64,000 nucleotides of DNA from Streptomyces niveus (GCF_002009175.1 NZ_CP018047.1:1364001-1428000); one strand, 5' to 3'. Shown: positions 41,752-50,228, counted from the first letter of the stretch. Notes: generated from the letters alone by a model not told the origin. Made by a program: numbers and translations.

Positions 41752-41795
41752 CCGCACAAGAGCCCGGCCGATTCTTCGGCCGGGCTCTTGTGCGG
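41752..41795 (+). terminator. Perfect 20-bp hairpin upstream of the Gly/Cys-rich gene
   Basis: 41752-41771 pairs perfectly with 41776-41795 around loop TTCT. It probably ends transcription from hyi-glxR, though 400 bp downstream of glxR. It is also only 27 bp before the next start codon. Confidence 0.75.
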
Positions 41796-41821
41796 CGTCA
41801 CCGGGTCGGCAAACTGAAGGG

Positions 41822-42172
41822 ATGCGTCTTGTCGCGTTCCTCGTCCTGACCGCCGCCGCGGTCATCCTGTCGATCGTCCAGGAGAACCACGTCTGGATGA
41901 TGGCCCCGGCCTTCGCGTTCCTCTTCCTCGGGCTCCCGTTCGGCAGGCGCGAGGCCCCGAAGGCGGTACGGCGGCCGTCCGGCGGTGCCGCCGCCGCGGG
42001 GACCGCGGTCGGCGCCACCGGAGCCGTCGTGGCGGCCAGTTGGTGGGCCGACGGGCACGCGCACGGCGGTGACACGGCGGACGCGAGCGGTGGGGACGGT
42101 GGCGGGGACGGCGGTGGCGGAGACGGTGGCGGGTGCGGGGGTTGTGGAGGGTGCGGTGGCTGCGGCGGCTGA
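41822..42172 (+). CDS. Small membrane protein with Gly/Cys repeat tail
   Basis: The 116-residue product begins with two hydrophobic segments (LVAFLVLTAAAVILSIV and MMAPAFAFLFLGLPFG), then a basic loop, an Ala/Gly-rich third hydrophobic stretch (AAGTAVGATGAVVAASWW), a HAHGG motif and a tail of GGDGGGCGGCGGCGGCGG with four Cys spaced by two Gly. The tail could bind metal or form disulfides, but may also merely reflect GGC-triplet slippage. The family is not recognised. It lies alone, after a hairpin and before a bidirectional terminator. Confidence 0.65.
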   Translation: MRLVAFLVLTAAAVILSIVQENHVWMMAPAFAFLFLGLPFGRREAPKAVRRPSGGAAAAGTAVGATGAVVAASWWADGHAHGGDTADASGGDGGGDGGGGDGGGCGGCGGCGGCGG

Positions 42173-42194
42173 CGCCACCCGCGTACGCGACAGC

Positions 42195-42224
42195 GGCCCC
42201 CGCCCGGAGTTCCGGACGGGGGCC
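42195..42224. terminator. Bidirectional hairpin between the Gly/Cys-rich gene and gcl
   Basis: A GC-rich stem (GGCCCCCG opposite CGGGGGCC, with an inner CCGGA/TCCGG stem and one mismatch) lies between convergent stops at 42172 and 42255. Confidence 0.7.
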
Positions 42225-42254
42225 GAGCGCCCTGACGGGCGGTCATATGGCCTG

Positions 42255-44030
42255 TCAGACGAGCGGCCTGATCTCGGTCGGCGCGTGGCCGGGCTCGGTG
42301 GCCAGGTCCTCCCACTCGTTCACCTGGTCGATCCGCACACCCATCGAGATATTGGTGATCCGCTCCAGGATCGCCTCGACCACCACCGGCACCCGGTACT
42401 CGGCGGCGAGCTTCTTCGCCTGCTCGAAGGCCGGCAGCAGTTGGTCGGGCTCGGTGACGCGGATCGCCTTGCAGCCCAGGCCCTCGACGACCTTCACATG
42501 GTCGACGCCGTAGACGCCCAGCTCCGGTGAGTTGATGTTCTCGAACTCCAGGTTGACCTGGAAGTTGATGTCGAGATTGCGCTGCGCCTGCCGGATCAGC
42601 CCCAAGTAGGCGTTGTTCACCAGCACATGGACGTAACCGATCCGGTGCTGCGCGCCGACGGCCAGCTCTTCGAGCATGAACTGGAAGTCGTAGTCGCCGG
42701 AGAGCGCGACGACGGTGGTGTCCGGGTCTGCCTTCGCGACACCGAGCGCCGCGGGGATCGTCCAGCCGAGCGGGCCCGCCTGGCCGCAGTTGATCCAGTG
42801 CCGCGGCTTGTAGACGTGCAGCATCTGCGCGCCGGCGATCTGCGAGAGACCGATGGTGGTGACGTACCGGGTGTCGGGACCGAAGGCGCGGTTCATCTCC
42901 TCGTACACACGCTGCGGTTTCAGCGGCACGTTGTCGAAGTGCGTCCTGCGGTGCAGGCTGCCCTTGCGCTCCAGTACGGACGCGATCCACTCGGTGCGGT
43001 CGGGCAGTTCGCCCGCCGCCTTCAGCTCCCTCGCCATCTCGACGAAGAGCTTCAGCGCGTCCTTGGCGTCCGAGGCGATTCCGTAGTCCGGCGCGAAGAT
43101 CTTGCCGATCTGGGTGGGCTCGATGTCGACGTGGACGAAGGTGCGGCCCGCCGTGTAGACGTCGAGCGCGCCGGTGTGGCGGTTGGCCCAGCGGTTGCCG
43201 ATGCCGAGGACGAAGTCCGAGGCCAGGAACGTCTCGTTGCCGTAGCGGTGCGAGGTCTGGATGCCCACCATGCCGGCGTTCAGGTCGTGGTCGTCGGCGA
43301 TGGTGCCCCAGCCCATCAGCGTCGGGACGACCGGGGTGCCGGTCAGCTCGGCGAACTCCACCAGCAGGTCGGACGCGTCGGCGTTGATGACACCGCCGCC
43401 CGCGACGATCAGCGGACGCTCGGACGCGGCCAGCATGGTGAGCGCCTTCGCGATCTGCGCGCGGCTCGCGGACGGCTTGTAGACCGGCAGCGGTTCGTAC
43501 GTCTCGACGTCGAACTCGATCTCGGTCAGCTGCACATCGATCGGCAGGTCGACGAGGACCGGACCCGGCCGGCCCGAGCGCATCAGATGGAACGCCTGCT
43601 GGAGGACGCCGGGGACCTGGGCGGCCTCCAGGACGGTGGTGGCCGCCTTGCTGACGGGCCCCGCGATCGACGCGATGTCGACGGCCTGGAAGTCCTCCTT
43701 GTGGATCACCGCGGTCGGTGCCTGGCCGGTGATGCACAGGATCGGGATCGAGTCACCGATCGCGGAGTACAGCCCGGTGATCATGTCGGTGCCCGCCGGG
43801 CCCGAAGTGCCGATGCAGACACCGATGTTGCCGGGGTGGGTGCGGGTGTAGCCCTCGGCCATGTGGGAGGCGCCCTCCACATGGCGGGCGAGCGTGTGGT
43901 CGATGCCACCGGCCTCTTCGAGGGCCTTGTAGAAGGGGTTGATCGCCGCGCCCGGCACACCGAACGCGTCGGTGACGCCTTCGCGCTTGAGGATCTCAAC
44001 TGCCGCTCGGGCAGCGGTCATACGAGGCAT
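42255..44030 (-). CDS. gcl: Glyoxylate carboligase (tartronate-semialdehyde synthase)
   Basis: The 591-residue thiamine-diphosphate enzyme joins two glyoxylates to tartronate semialdehyde and CO2. It has the three-domain layout of acetolactate-synthase relatives: [20 protein letters not shown] with the Gcl-typical hydrophobic residue replacing the catalytic Glu of other ThDP enzymes, an FAD-type middle domain, and the ThDP-binding motif [20 protein letters not shown] then VNNAYLG. GITGQAPT-like [20 protein letters not shown] is also characteristic. ATG at 44030 has GGAGC in front. The paired boxes 77-114 bp upstream suggest AllR repression. It is convergent with hyi-glxR, not in the same operon. 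Confidence 0.95.
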   Translation of the reverse strand: MPRMTAARAAVEILKREGVTDAFGVPGAAINPFYKALEEAGGIDHTLARHVEGASHMAEGYTRTHPGNIGVCIGTSGPAGTDMITGLYSAIGDSIPILCITGQAPTAVIHKEDFQAVDIASIAGPVSKAATTVLEAAQVPGVLQQAFHLMRSGRPGPVLVDLPIDVQLTEIEFDVETYEPLPVYKPSASRAQIAKALTMLAASERPLIVAGGGVINADASDLLVEFAELTGTPVVPTLMGWGTIADDHDLNAGMVGIQTSHRYGNETFLASDFVLGIGNRWANRHTGALDVYTAGRTFVHVDIEPTQIGKIFAPDYGIASDAKDALKLFVEMARELKAAGELPDRTEWIASVLERKGSLHRRTHFDNVPLKPQRVYEEMNRAFGPDTRYVTTIGLSQIAGAQMLHVYKPRHWINCGQAGPLGWTIPAALGVAKADPDTTVVALSGDYDFQFMLEELAVGAQHRIGYVHVLVNNAYLGLIRQAQRNLDINFQVNLEFENINSPELGVYGVDHVKVVEGLGCKAIRVTEPDQLLPAFEQAKKLAAEYRVPVVVEAILERITNISMGVRIDQVNEWEDLATEPGHAPTEIRPLV

Positions 44031-44106
44031 GGAGTGCTCCTGCTTCGGCTGGTGGACTCGGGCTCTGTCGCGCCACCTGAGAGCGTCGATTCCGTCGATT
44101 CCACTC

Positions 44107-44144
44107 TTTCCACAATGCGGAAATCTTGTTCTGCTATGTGGAAT
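44107..44144. promoter_or_regulatory. Pair of AllR-type boxes upstream of gcl
   Basis: Box 1 TTTCCACAATGCGGAAA (44107-44123) is the best match to the consensus in the window; box 2 GTTCTGCTATGTGGAAT (44128-44144) is weaker. The centres are 21 bp apart. The pair is 77-114 bp upstream of the gcl start. Confidence 0.75.
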
Positions 44145-44266
44145 CAATCTAAAGTGCCCGCCACCTGCCGTCAAGGGATGGCGGAAGACCCTCCCCAAGG
44201 CCCCGCCGGTGATGGACGATGGGCGAACAGGCGCGGTGCGCGAGGCGGGACAAGGGGGTACGGGCA

Positions 44267-44887
44267 GTGGGAGAGAGCGTTCCTGTCCGCTGTCCCGACT
44301 GCGGACACAGCCATGTGTTCACGGTGTCGGCCTACCCCTGCCCCTGCGGATCGGCCGTATCGGCGCCCCTGGTCATGGGCGCGCCCCCGATCCGCATAGT
44401 GCGCCGGACCTGGGACGAGGAGTGGGTGACCGTCAGCTGCACCGGGTGCGGACGGCGGGATCAGTGGCCGCAGCCGGAGCTCGGCTGCCCGTGCGGGGCG
44501 CTGCTGCGGATACCGGTCAGGCCGGTGACGGCCGGGACGAGGTGCGACGCCGTGAACTCCGCCGCGCTCTATCTGCGCGAGATCGGCTTCCCGGAGGTCC
44601 TGCGGTCCGGCGAGCGGCCGGAGACCGGCGTGGATCTGCGCGGGCCGGGGATCGTCGCCCGTGTCGACCTGGGCGCGCGTCCCGCGGACTCGCGCGCCGT
44701 CGAGTGTCTGTGGCTGAACGCGCTGACGGAGTCGGCGGTGAGCGCGTACTTCTCCCTGGCCGGTTACGTGGACGAGGCGCGCGAGCGCGCCGACACCCTC
44801 GGCGTGCCGCTCTTCCTCCTGGACCCGACGGGCGTCCCGCGACCGGTCAACGGCCCGGCGGCCGAGCTGGATCGCTCACACGCCTGA
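44267..44887 (+). CDS. Zinc-ribbon protein with degenerate Mrr-like nuclease fold
   Basis: The 206-residue product (GTG at 44267, after AAGGGGG) has two zinc-knuckle pairs: CPDCGH plus CPCG at residues 9-28, and CTGCGR plus CPCG around residues 50-70. After residue 85 the pattern [20 protein letters not shown], then [19 protein letters not shown] and [20 protein letters not shown] recalls restriction-endonuclease-like (Mrr/PD-D/ExK) domains. The acidic residue is in GVDLRG, but the expected catalytic Lys is replaced (RVD instead of a xVK motif), so it may bind DNA without cutting. An ATG at 44219 is an alternative start. Function unknown. Confidence 0.7.
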   Translation: MGESVPVRCPDCGHSHVFTVSAYPCPCGSAVSAPLVMGAPPIRIVRRTWDEEWVTVSCTGCGRRDQWPQPELGCPCGALLRIPVRPVTAGTRCDAVNSAALYLREIGFPEVLRSGERPETGVDLRGPGIVARVDLGARPADSRAVECLWLNALTESAVSAYFSLAGYVDEARERADTLGVPLFLLDPTGVPRPVNGPAAELDRSHA

Positions 44888-44900
44888 GAACAACGCGCCC

Positions 44901-45005
44901 GAACCACGAGCCCCGGACCGCGAGTCCTGAACCCCGGACCCCGAACCGTGAGCCCTGAACCCCGGACCCCGAACTCCGGACCGCGAACCCAGAACCCCGA
45001 ACCGC
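44901..45005. repeat. Heptamer tandem repeat array, 15 units of GRRCCCC type
   Basis: The 105 bp between two genes divide exactly into 15 heptamers, each starting GAR or GGA (for example GAACCCC, GGACCCC, GAGCCCT). A larger 28-bp period is visible inside. All units are on the same phase without a break. Confidence 0.75.
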
Positions 45006-45033
45006 GCACGTACCTCGCGGGCATACTTCCTCC

Positions 45034-45549
45034 ATGCGAATCCGCCCCGCGGTCCCCGCCGATCTCCCCCTCCTCCAGGACATCGAGAGGGCCGCCGGTG
45101 AACCCTTCCGCGCCGTCGGCATGGCCGCGATCGCCGACGACGACCCCCCGGCCATCGATCTGCTCGACCGCTATCTGCGAGCGGGCCACGCCTGGGTGAC
45201 CGAGGACGCCACCGGCCGCCCGGTCGCGTATCTGATCTACGACGAGGTCGACGGCGCCGCCCATATCGAGCAGGTCTCCGTCCATCCCACGGCGGCGGGG
45301 CGCGGAGTCGGCCGCGCCCTCATCGAGCATCTGGCCGGACGGGCGCGGAGCGCCGGACTGGCGGGGCTCACCCTGACCACCTTCGCGGACGTGCCGTGGA
45401 ACGCGCCGTACTACACCCGGCTCGGCTTCCGCACCCTCGCGGAGAGCGAACTCACCGACGGACTGCGGGAGATCAGACGCGCCGAGGCCGCGCACGGTCT
45501 CGACCACTGGCCCCGCGTCTGCATGCGCCGTGCCACGACGGCGAGTTGA
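45034..45549 (+). CDS. GNAT-family N-acetyltransferase
   Basis: The 171-residue protein starts MRIRPAVPADLPLLQDIERA and has the acetyl-CoA pyrophosphate-binding motif QVSVHPTAAGRGVGRALIEH near residue 82, followed by LTLTTFADVPWNAPYYTRLG and FRTL. All GNAT elements are in place. The wording (ADVPWNAPYYTRLGF) is shared by many small bacterial acetyltransferases acting on amines or amino acids; the substrate is unknown. It begins 29 bp after a heptamer repeat array. Confidence 0.88.
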   Translation: MRIRPAVPADLPLLQDIERAAGEPFRAVGMAAIADDDPPAIDLLDRYLRAGHAWVTEDATGRPVAYLIYDEVDGAAHIEQVSVHPTAAGRGVGRALIEHLAGRARSAGLAGLTLTTFADVPWNAPYYTRLGFRTLAESELTDGLREIRRAEAAHGLDHWPRVCMRRATTAS

Positions 45550-45555
45550 GTAGCA

Positions 45556-45579
45556 GGCGCCTGACGTGACGTCAGCGCC
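45556..45579. terminator. Short inverted repeat between GNAT and acyl-CoA synthetase genes
   Basis: An odd-centred palindrome (CTGACGT G ACGTCAG) flanked by GGCGC/GCGCC forms a hairpin with a bulge. It overlaps the ligase stop codon and lies between convergent genes. Confidence 0.5.
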
Positions 45580-47308
45580 CGTCGCCCTCCTCGTACTCCG
45601 CGGCCGAGCCCTCGGCCGTCCGCTCACGCAGCTCGATACGGCGGATCTTGCCCGAGACGGTCTTGGGCAGTTCGGCGAACTCGATGCGGCGCAGGCGCTT
45701 GTACGGGGCGAGGACGGCGCGCGAGTGCTCGAAGAGCAGTTTCGCCGTGTCGGGTCCCGGCTCCCAGCCGTCCGCCAGGACGACGTACGCCTTCGGCACG
45801 TGGAGCCGCAGCGCGTCGGGCGCCGGGACGACGGCGGCCTCGGCCACGGCCTCGTGCTCCAGCAGCGCGCTCTCCAGCTCGAACGGCGAGATCTTGTAGT
45901 CGGACGCCTTGAAGACGTCGTCGCCGCGGCCGATGTACGTGATGTAGCCGTCCGCGTCGCGTGAGCCGATGTCGCCGGTGCGGTAGAAGCCGTCCGCCAT
46001 GGACTCGGCCGTACGCTCCGGGTCACCGTGGTAGCCGGTCATCAGCCCGACCGGGGCGTTGGCGAGGTCCAGCGAGATCTCGCCCTCGTCCGCGCCGGGC
46101 GCGCCGGTGACCGGATCGAGCAGCTCCACGACGAAGCCTGGGGTCGGCCGGCCCATCGATCCGGCCTTCAGCAGCTGCCCCGGCGAGTTGGCGACCTGGA
46201 CGGCGGTCTCGGTCTGGCCGAAGCCGTCCCTGATCGTCGCGCCCCACTCCCTGCGGACGGTCTCGATGACCTCGGGATTGAGCGGTTCACCGGCGGCGAC
46301 GACCTCGCGGGGGCGGTTGCGCAGCAGCTGGAGATCGGCCTGGATCAGCATCCGCCACACGGTCGGCGGCGCGCAGAAGCTGGTGACCCGGGCGCGGTCC
46401 ATCTCGGCCATGAGCCGGACCGCGTCGAAGCGCGTGTAGTTGTGGATGAAGACGGTCGCCTCCGCGTTCCAGGGCGCGAAGAGATTGGACCAGGCGTGCT
46501 TGGCCCAGCCGGGTGAGGAGATGTTCAGATGCACGTCGCCGGGCTTGAGCCCGATCCAGTACATCGTCGCGAGATGGCCGATCGGATACGAGACATGGGT
46601 GTGCTCGACCAGCTTGGGGTGGGCGGTGGTGCCGGAGGTGAAGTAGAGCATCAGGGTGTCGTCGGCGCGGGTGACCCCGTCGGGCTCGAAGACCGTGGAC
46701 TCCTGGTGGGAGGCCTCGTACGCTCGCCAGCCGGCCCCGTCGGGGCGCGAGCCGCCGCCCGGGCCGCCGTCCGGGCCCACGGCGTCAACTTGGGCACCGT
46801 CGCCACCCACCACGATCCGGGTGTACTCGCCGGGCACGTCGGCGAACTTCGCGGTGTCTCCGGCCCGGACGATCACCTGCCGCACCTGACCGCGCTCGAT
46901 CCGGTCCCGCAGGTCCAGGGGGCCGAGGAGCGGTGTCGCGGGGATGACGACGGCCCGGAGTTTCATCGCCGCGAGCGCCGTCTCCCACAGCTCGGTCTGG
47001 TTGCCGAGCATGACGAGGACTCGGTCACCGGCCGCCACACCCTGGGCGCGCAGCCAGTTGGCCACCTGGGCGGAGCGCCCGGACATCTCGGCGAAGGAGG
47101 TGACGCACTCGGTGCCGTCCTCCTCGACGATGCGCAGCGCGGGCCGGTCGTTGCCCTCGGCGATCACGTCGAACCAGTCCAGCGCCCAGTTGAACAGCGC
47201 GGGTCGGGGCCAGACGAAGCCTTCGTACGCCGCGGAGTAGTCCTCCCGGTGTCGCAGCAGGAAATCCCTGGCGGCGCGGAACTGCTCGGTCGCGTCGACT
47301 GCTCTCAT
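45572..47308 (-). CDS. AMP-dependent acyl-CoA synthetase, medium-chain type
   Basis: The 578-residue enzyme has all adenylate-forming motifs: YFTSGTTAHPKLVEHTHVSY near residue 223, RDGFGQTETAVQVANSP near 340, YRTGDIGSRDADGYITYIGR near 415, and the C-terminal catalytic Lys in LPKTVSGKIRRIELRE. The N-terminus (FVWPRPALFNWALDWFDVIA) is like that of acetyl-CoA and medium-chain acyl-CoA synthetases. It activates a carboxylic acid to its CoA ester. ATG at 47308 follows GGAGGGCAC. It is divergent from the GAF-LuxR regulator, which may control it. Confidence 0.93.
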   Translation of the reverse strand: MRAVDATEQFRAARDFLLRHREDYSAAYEGFVWPRPALFNWALDWFDVIAEGNDRPALRIVEEDGTECVTSFAEMSGRSAQVANWLRAQGVAAGDRVLVMLGNQTELWETALAAMKLRAVVIPATPLLGPLDLRDRIERGQVRQVIVRAGDTAKFADVPGEYTRIVVGGDGAQVDAVGPDGGPGGGSRPDGAGWRAYEASHQESTVFEPDGVTRADDTLMLYFTSGTTAHPKLVEHTHVSYPIGHLATMYWIGLKPGDVHLNISSPGWAKHAWSNLFAPWNAEATVFIHNYTRFDAVRLMAEMDRARVTSFCAPPTVWRMLIQADLQLLRNRPREVVAAGEPLNPEVIETVRREWGATIRDGFGQTETAVQVANSPGQLLKAGSMGRPTPGFVVELLDPVTGAPGADEGEISLDLANAPVGLMTGYHGDPERTAESMADGFYRTGDIGSRDADGYITYIGRGDDVFKASDYKISPFELESALLEHEAVAEAAVVPAPDALRLHVPKAYVVLADGWEPGPDTAKLLFEHSRAVLAPYKRLRRIEFAELPKTVSGKIRRIELRERTAEGSAAEYEEGDGR

Positions 47309-47435
47309 GTGCCCTCCTCATCACTCGCCCGTTCACTAGCATCGTGTAACCGGTGACGTACGTCTCACCACCCCCTGACGGGGGTGAACCGAACTCGTCG
47401 TACCGGCGGAACGACCCGAGGAGAAGGAAGACGCT

Positions 47436-48293
47436 GTGACTGAGGCGGTCGAAGCGGTCGAGATGCGGACCGCGCTGCTGACGCTGCGCCGTACGACCGG
47501 GCTGCCGGTGGCGTTCGGCGGGCTGTTGCACGATGCCCGCCAGGTACGCATCGCGGAGCTGAACGGCACGGCGACCGGTGCGCTGCGCGGGCTCGGGATC
47601 TCCGTCGGGAACGGGCTGGGCGGCAAGTCGATCGCGCTGCTGCGGCCGTGCGCGGTGACCGACTACCGGCAGGCGCGCCACATCAGCCACGAGTACGACG
47701 CGGCGGTGGCCGCCGAGGGGCTGCGCTCCGTGGTCGCCGTTCCGGTGATCGTGCGGCGCCGGGTCCGCGGCGTGCTGTACGGCGCGCTGCGCGATCCGCT
47801 GCCGATGGGCGAGCGCGTCTTCGACGCCGCCGTCGCCGCCGCCCGTGACGTGGAGCAGTCGCTGGTCGTACGGGACGAGGTCCAGCGGCTGCTCGCCGTG
47901 ACCCGCGAGCCGGTGCGGGGGCGGCCCGAGGCGTGGGAGGAGGTGCGCGAGGCGCACAGCGAGCTGCGGGCACTCGCGCCGCGCATCGTGGACGCCGGGC
48001 TGCGGAGCGAACTGCACGCCGTCTGCGGCCGGTTGGCGGGCGCGGGCGGCGCCCCGCAGGACTGGCGCGACCCGGGCGGGCACCGCGAGCTGCGGGCCGT
48101 GGCGCTGGCGCCGCGCGAGGTGGACGTGCTGGCGTGCGTGGCGGCGGGCTCGACGAACGCGGCGGCGGCCGAGCGCCTGGGGCTGCGGCCGGAGACGGTG
48201 AAGGGGTATCTGCGGGCCGCGATGCGCAAGCTGGGCGCCCACAACCGTCTGGAGGCGGTGGTGGCGGCGCGCCGGGCGGGGCTGCTGCCCTAG
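47436..48293 (+). CDS. LuxR-family regulator with GAF-like sensor domain
   Basis: The 285-residue protein has a GAF-like N-terminal half (TTGLPVAFGGLLHDARQVRI, VVAVPVIVRRRVRGVLYGAL) and a LuxR helix-turn-helix at the end (LAPREVDVLACVAAGSTNAA, RPETVKGYLRAAMRKLGAHN). This layout is common in actinobacterial regulators sitting beside acyl-CoA synthetases. GTG at 47436 starts after GGAGAAGGAAG. It is divergent from the acyl-CoA synthetase gene (127-bp gap), its likely target. A MITE-like element begins at its very stop codon. Confidence 0.88.
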   Translation: MTEAVEAVEMRTALLTLRRTTGLPVAFGGLLHDARQVRIAELNGTATGALRGLGISVGNGLGGKSIALLRPCAVTDYRQARHISHEYDAAVAAEGLRSVVAVPVIVRRRVRGVLYGALRDPLPMGERVFDAAVAAARDVEQSLVVRDEVQRLLAVTREPVRGRPEAWEEVREAHSELRALAPRIVDAGLRSELHAVCGRLAGAGGAPQDWRDPGGHRELRAVALAPREVDVLACVAAGSTNAAAAERLGLRPETVKGYLRAAMRKLGAHNRLEAVVAARRAGLLP

Positions 48294-48480
48294 GCGTGTT
48301 TCGAAAGTCCCGTCTGGCTCACGGCGCCTGGCACGCACGCTCGCCGCGTCGGCAGCGTTCTCGAAGGCGTCCCAGTACGGCTGGTCCATCCACAACGCCG
48401 ATCCTCCGCCTTGCGATCGCACGCACCAGACGCCGTGAGCCCCACCCTTCGGGTGGACGACGCTACTTTCGAAACACGCC
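48293..48480. mobile_element. 188-bp MITE-like element with 16-bp perfect terminal inverted repeats
   Basis: The ends GGCGTGTTTCGAAAGT (48293-48308) and ACTTTCGAAACACGCC (48465-48480) are perfect inverted repeats. Inside them lies a second inverted pair (GGCTCACGGCG near 48317 and CGCCGTGAGCC near 48431). No transposase is encoded. The left end begins at the last base of the LuxR stop codon. Similar elements are, from memory, common in Streptomyces genomes. No clear target duplication is seen. Confidence 0.7.
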
Positions 48481-48660
48481 CTGGACCAGCCCGGCGGATC
48501 TACGCGGGGGACGGGACCCGGCGCCGTCAGGACGGGCGTCAGGGCGGCGTCAAATAATCGGGCCGGCCGGTCAACGCCGCGTCATGACGTGCCCGGACCA
48601 CCACGGGCCGGGCATAGCTTCCTGGTGTCAGACAGCGACGACTCCCCCGTGGAGGACACC

Positions 48661-49050
48661 ATGGACAGCACCACTCCCGACGACGCGGACCCCGACGAAC
48701 GCGGGCCGGCCGGTCCGCTGTACGTACCCGTACGGCTCGGCTCCGCCGGAGGCCGGCAGCTGTGCTTCATGCGCACCCCGCTCGGCGCGCGGACCGCCGT
48801 CGGCTTCACCGGCGTCCGGCGGCTGAGGGCAGCGCTCGGGGCGCGGCAGCCGTACATCAGGATCGCCGAGCCGTGCCTGCGGGCCCTGTCGGAACCGCTC
48901 GGCGTCGTCCTCGTGACGATCGACCCGCAGCTCGCGGCCCCGCCGGTCGCCCACCGGGCGCCCGCGCCCGCGCCGGCCGCCCCGGCCCGCGCGACGGTCA
49001 GGCCGTGTCTGCGCCACACCGGCGGGATACCGCTGACGGTGGGCGCGTGA
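48661..49050 (+). CDS. SAV_915-like (SseB-related) small protein
   Basis: The 129-residue product has a short acidic N-terminus, a core (LYVPVRLGSAGGRQLCFMRT, then RTAVGFTGVRRLRAALGARQ) and a Pro/Ala-rich tail. This matches an actinobacterial SAV_915/SseB-like family with no known biochemical role. ATG at 48661 is chosen because GTGGAGGACACC precedes it; a frame opening at 48589 lacks a site. The region between the MITE-like element and this start (48481-48660) shows no other gene. Confidence 0.7.
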   Translation: MDSTTPDDADPDERGPAGPLYVPVRLGSAGGRQLCFMRTPLGARTAVGFTGVRRLRAALGARQPYIRIAEPCLRALSEPLGVVLVTIDPQLAAPPVAHRAPAPAPAAPARATVRPCLRHTGGIPLTVGA

Positions 49051-49061
49051 CCGCCGGGGCG

Positions 49062-50228
49062 CTACTCGGCTCCCGGTCCGGAGAAGTCCGCGAAGCGCAC
49101 GGCGTACGAGGGAGAGGTCTCCGAGGAGAGGGATCCGAGCATCCGGACGCCCTCCTCCGCCACCGCGTCGCGCTGCGCGCGGGTGAGCTCGGCGAAGGCC
49201 TGGACGTTCAGCGTGCCGTGCGCGTCGCCCTCCGTGCCGTCCTCCAACCGCCAGATTCCGGCTAGGAATCCGTCGACGAGGAAGGTGCGGTGACCCTGGT
49301 TGCCGTTCCAGGTGAGCTTGCGGTATCCGAGGGGCACGACGCGGGTGCGGTCCGCGTGCGAGAGCAGCAGGTTGTCGTACTCGGGGAGGAAGCGCGGCGG
49401 CGCCGGGGTGTCCGCGTCCGGCCTGGGCGCGTCGGGGAGGTCGAACAGCTCGACGCCGGACTCGTCCTGGAAGGTGAGGAGTTGATCCCGCAGCCGGTCG
49501 AAGACCGGGCCGAGCCGCGTCAGCCGGGACCAGGTCTGCATGTCCTTGACCGAGGCGGGCCCGAAGGCGGTGAGGTAGCGCAGGACGGCGGCCTCCGGCG
49601 CGATACCGGCGGGCGTCGCCTCCTCGGCCGCCTCCGCCCCGAACCACCTCTGTGCCGTCGTGAGCGTGACCTGACCACTGCTGCCCCACAGTCCGCGCGG
49701 TGTGACCTGTACGAGCGGCAGCAGGCACCGCGCGGCGATGGAGAGGGCCAGCGGGTCGGCGTCGGGCCACCGCTCGACCAGTGAAGCCTTCAACTCCTTG
49801 AGCGGCAGCGGCTGTTCCTCGACCAGTTCCCTGCTGAGGGCGGCGAGCCGGTCCAGGTCCACCCCGACGAGACCGTCGCGGAAGATACGCAACTCCCGCT
49901 CGATCAGGGGCTGGACGAACGGGCGCAGCGCCAGGCAGTCCTCGGCGGTGTGGGTGTGGATGGTGGAGCGGAGGGTGACCATCCGGCCGACCTCGCGGGA
50001 GGCCATCAGCCCGGAGAGCTCCTCGGGGTCGAACGCGTCGAGCCTGGCGGCGAGTTGGACGTACGGCGGCTTCACGTTCTGCGCCTGGAGCCCGACCAGA
50101 TGTGTCACGGCGTCCTTGGCGGACATCGCCTCGCGCCGCAGCAGGAGCTGCCGCGCCAGGGTGGCGCGGTTGAGCGCGCGGGCGGTGAGCACGGGGTGCG
50201 AGAGCGGGTCCAACGTCTTCGAGGCCAT
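49062..50228 (-). CDS. Winged-helix DNA-binding protein (HTH_42/AlkX-like)
   Basis: The 388-residue protein resembles the winged-helix HTH_42 family that includes DNA glycosylase-like YcaQ/AlkX: LTARALNRATLARQLLLRRE at the start, VTHLVGLQAQNVKPPYVQLA with the conserved QAQ (glycosylase) motif, MASREVGRMVTLRSTIHTHT, RYLTAFGPASVKDMQTWSRL, and RFLPEYDNLLLSHADRTRVV. The family repairs alkylated or crosslinked DNA or acts in antibiotic self-protection. ATG at 50228 is adopted. It stands alone between a short unknown gene and a terminator. Confidence 0.85.
   Translation of the reverse strand: MASKTLDPLSHPVLTARALNRATLARQLLLRREAMSAKDAVTHLVGLQAQNVKPPYVQLAARLDAFDPEELSGLMASREVGRMVTLRSTIHTHTAEDCLALRPFVQPLIERELRIFRDGLVGVDLDRLAALSRELVEEQPLPLKELKASLVERWPDADPLALSIAARCLLPLVQVTPRGLWGSSGQVTLTTAQRWFGAEAAEEATPAGIAPEAAVLRYLTAFGPASVKDMQTWSRLTRLGPVFDRLRDQLLTFQDESGVELFDLPDAPRPDADTPAPPRFLPEYDNLLLSHADRTRVVPLGYRKLTWNGNQGHRTFLVDGFLAGIWRLEDGTEGDAHGTLNVQAFAELTRAQRDAVAEEGVRMLGSLSSETSPSYAVRFADFSGPGAE

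Noticed and set aside
42255..44030. Acetolactate synthase instead of glyoxylate carboligase
   Set aside because: The sequence wording ([22 protein letters not shown]) and location with hyi/glxR and AllR-type boxes fit Gcl.
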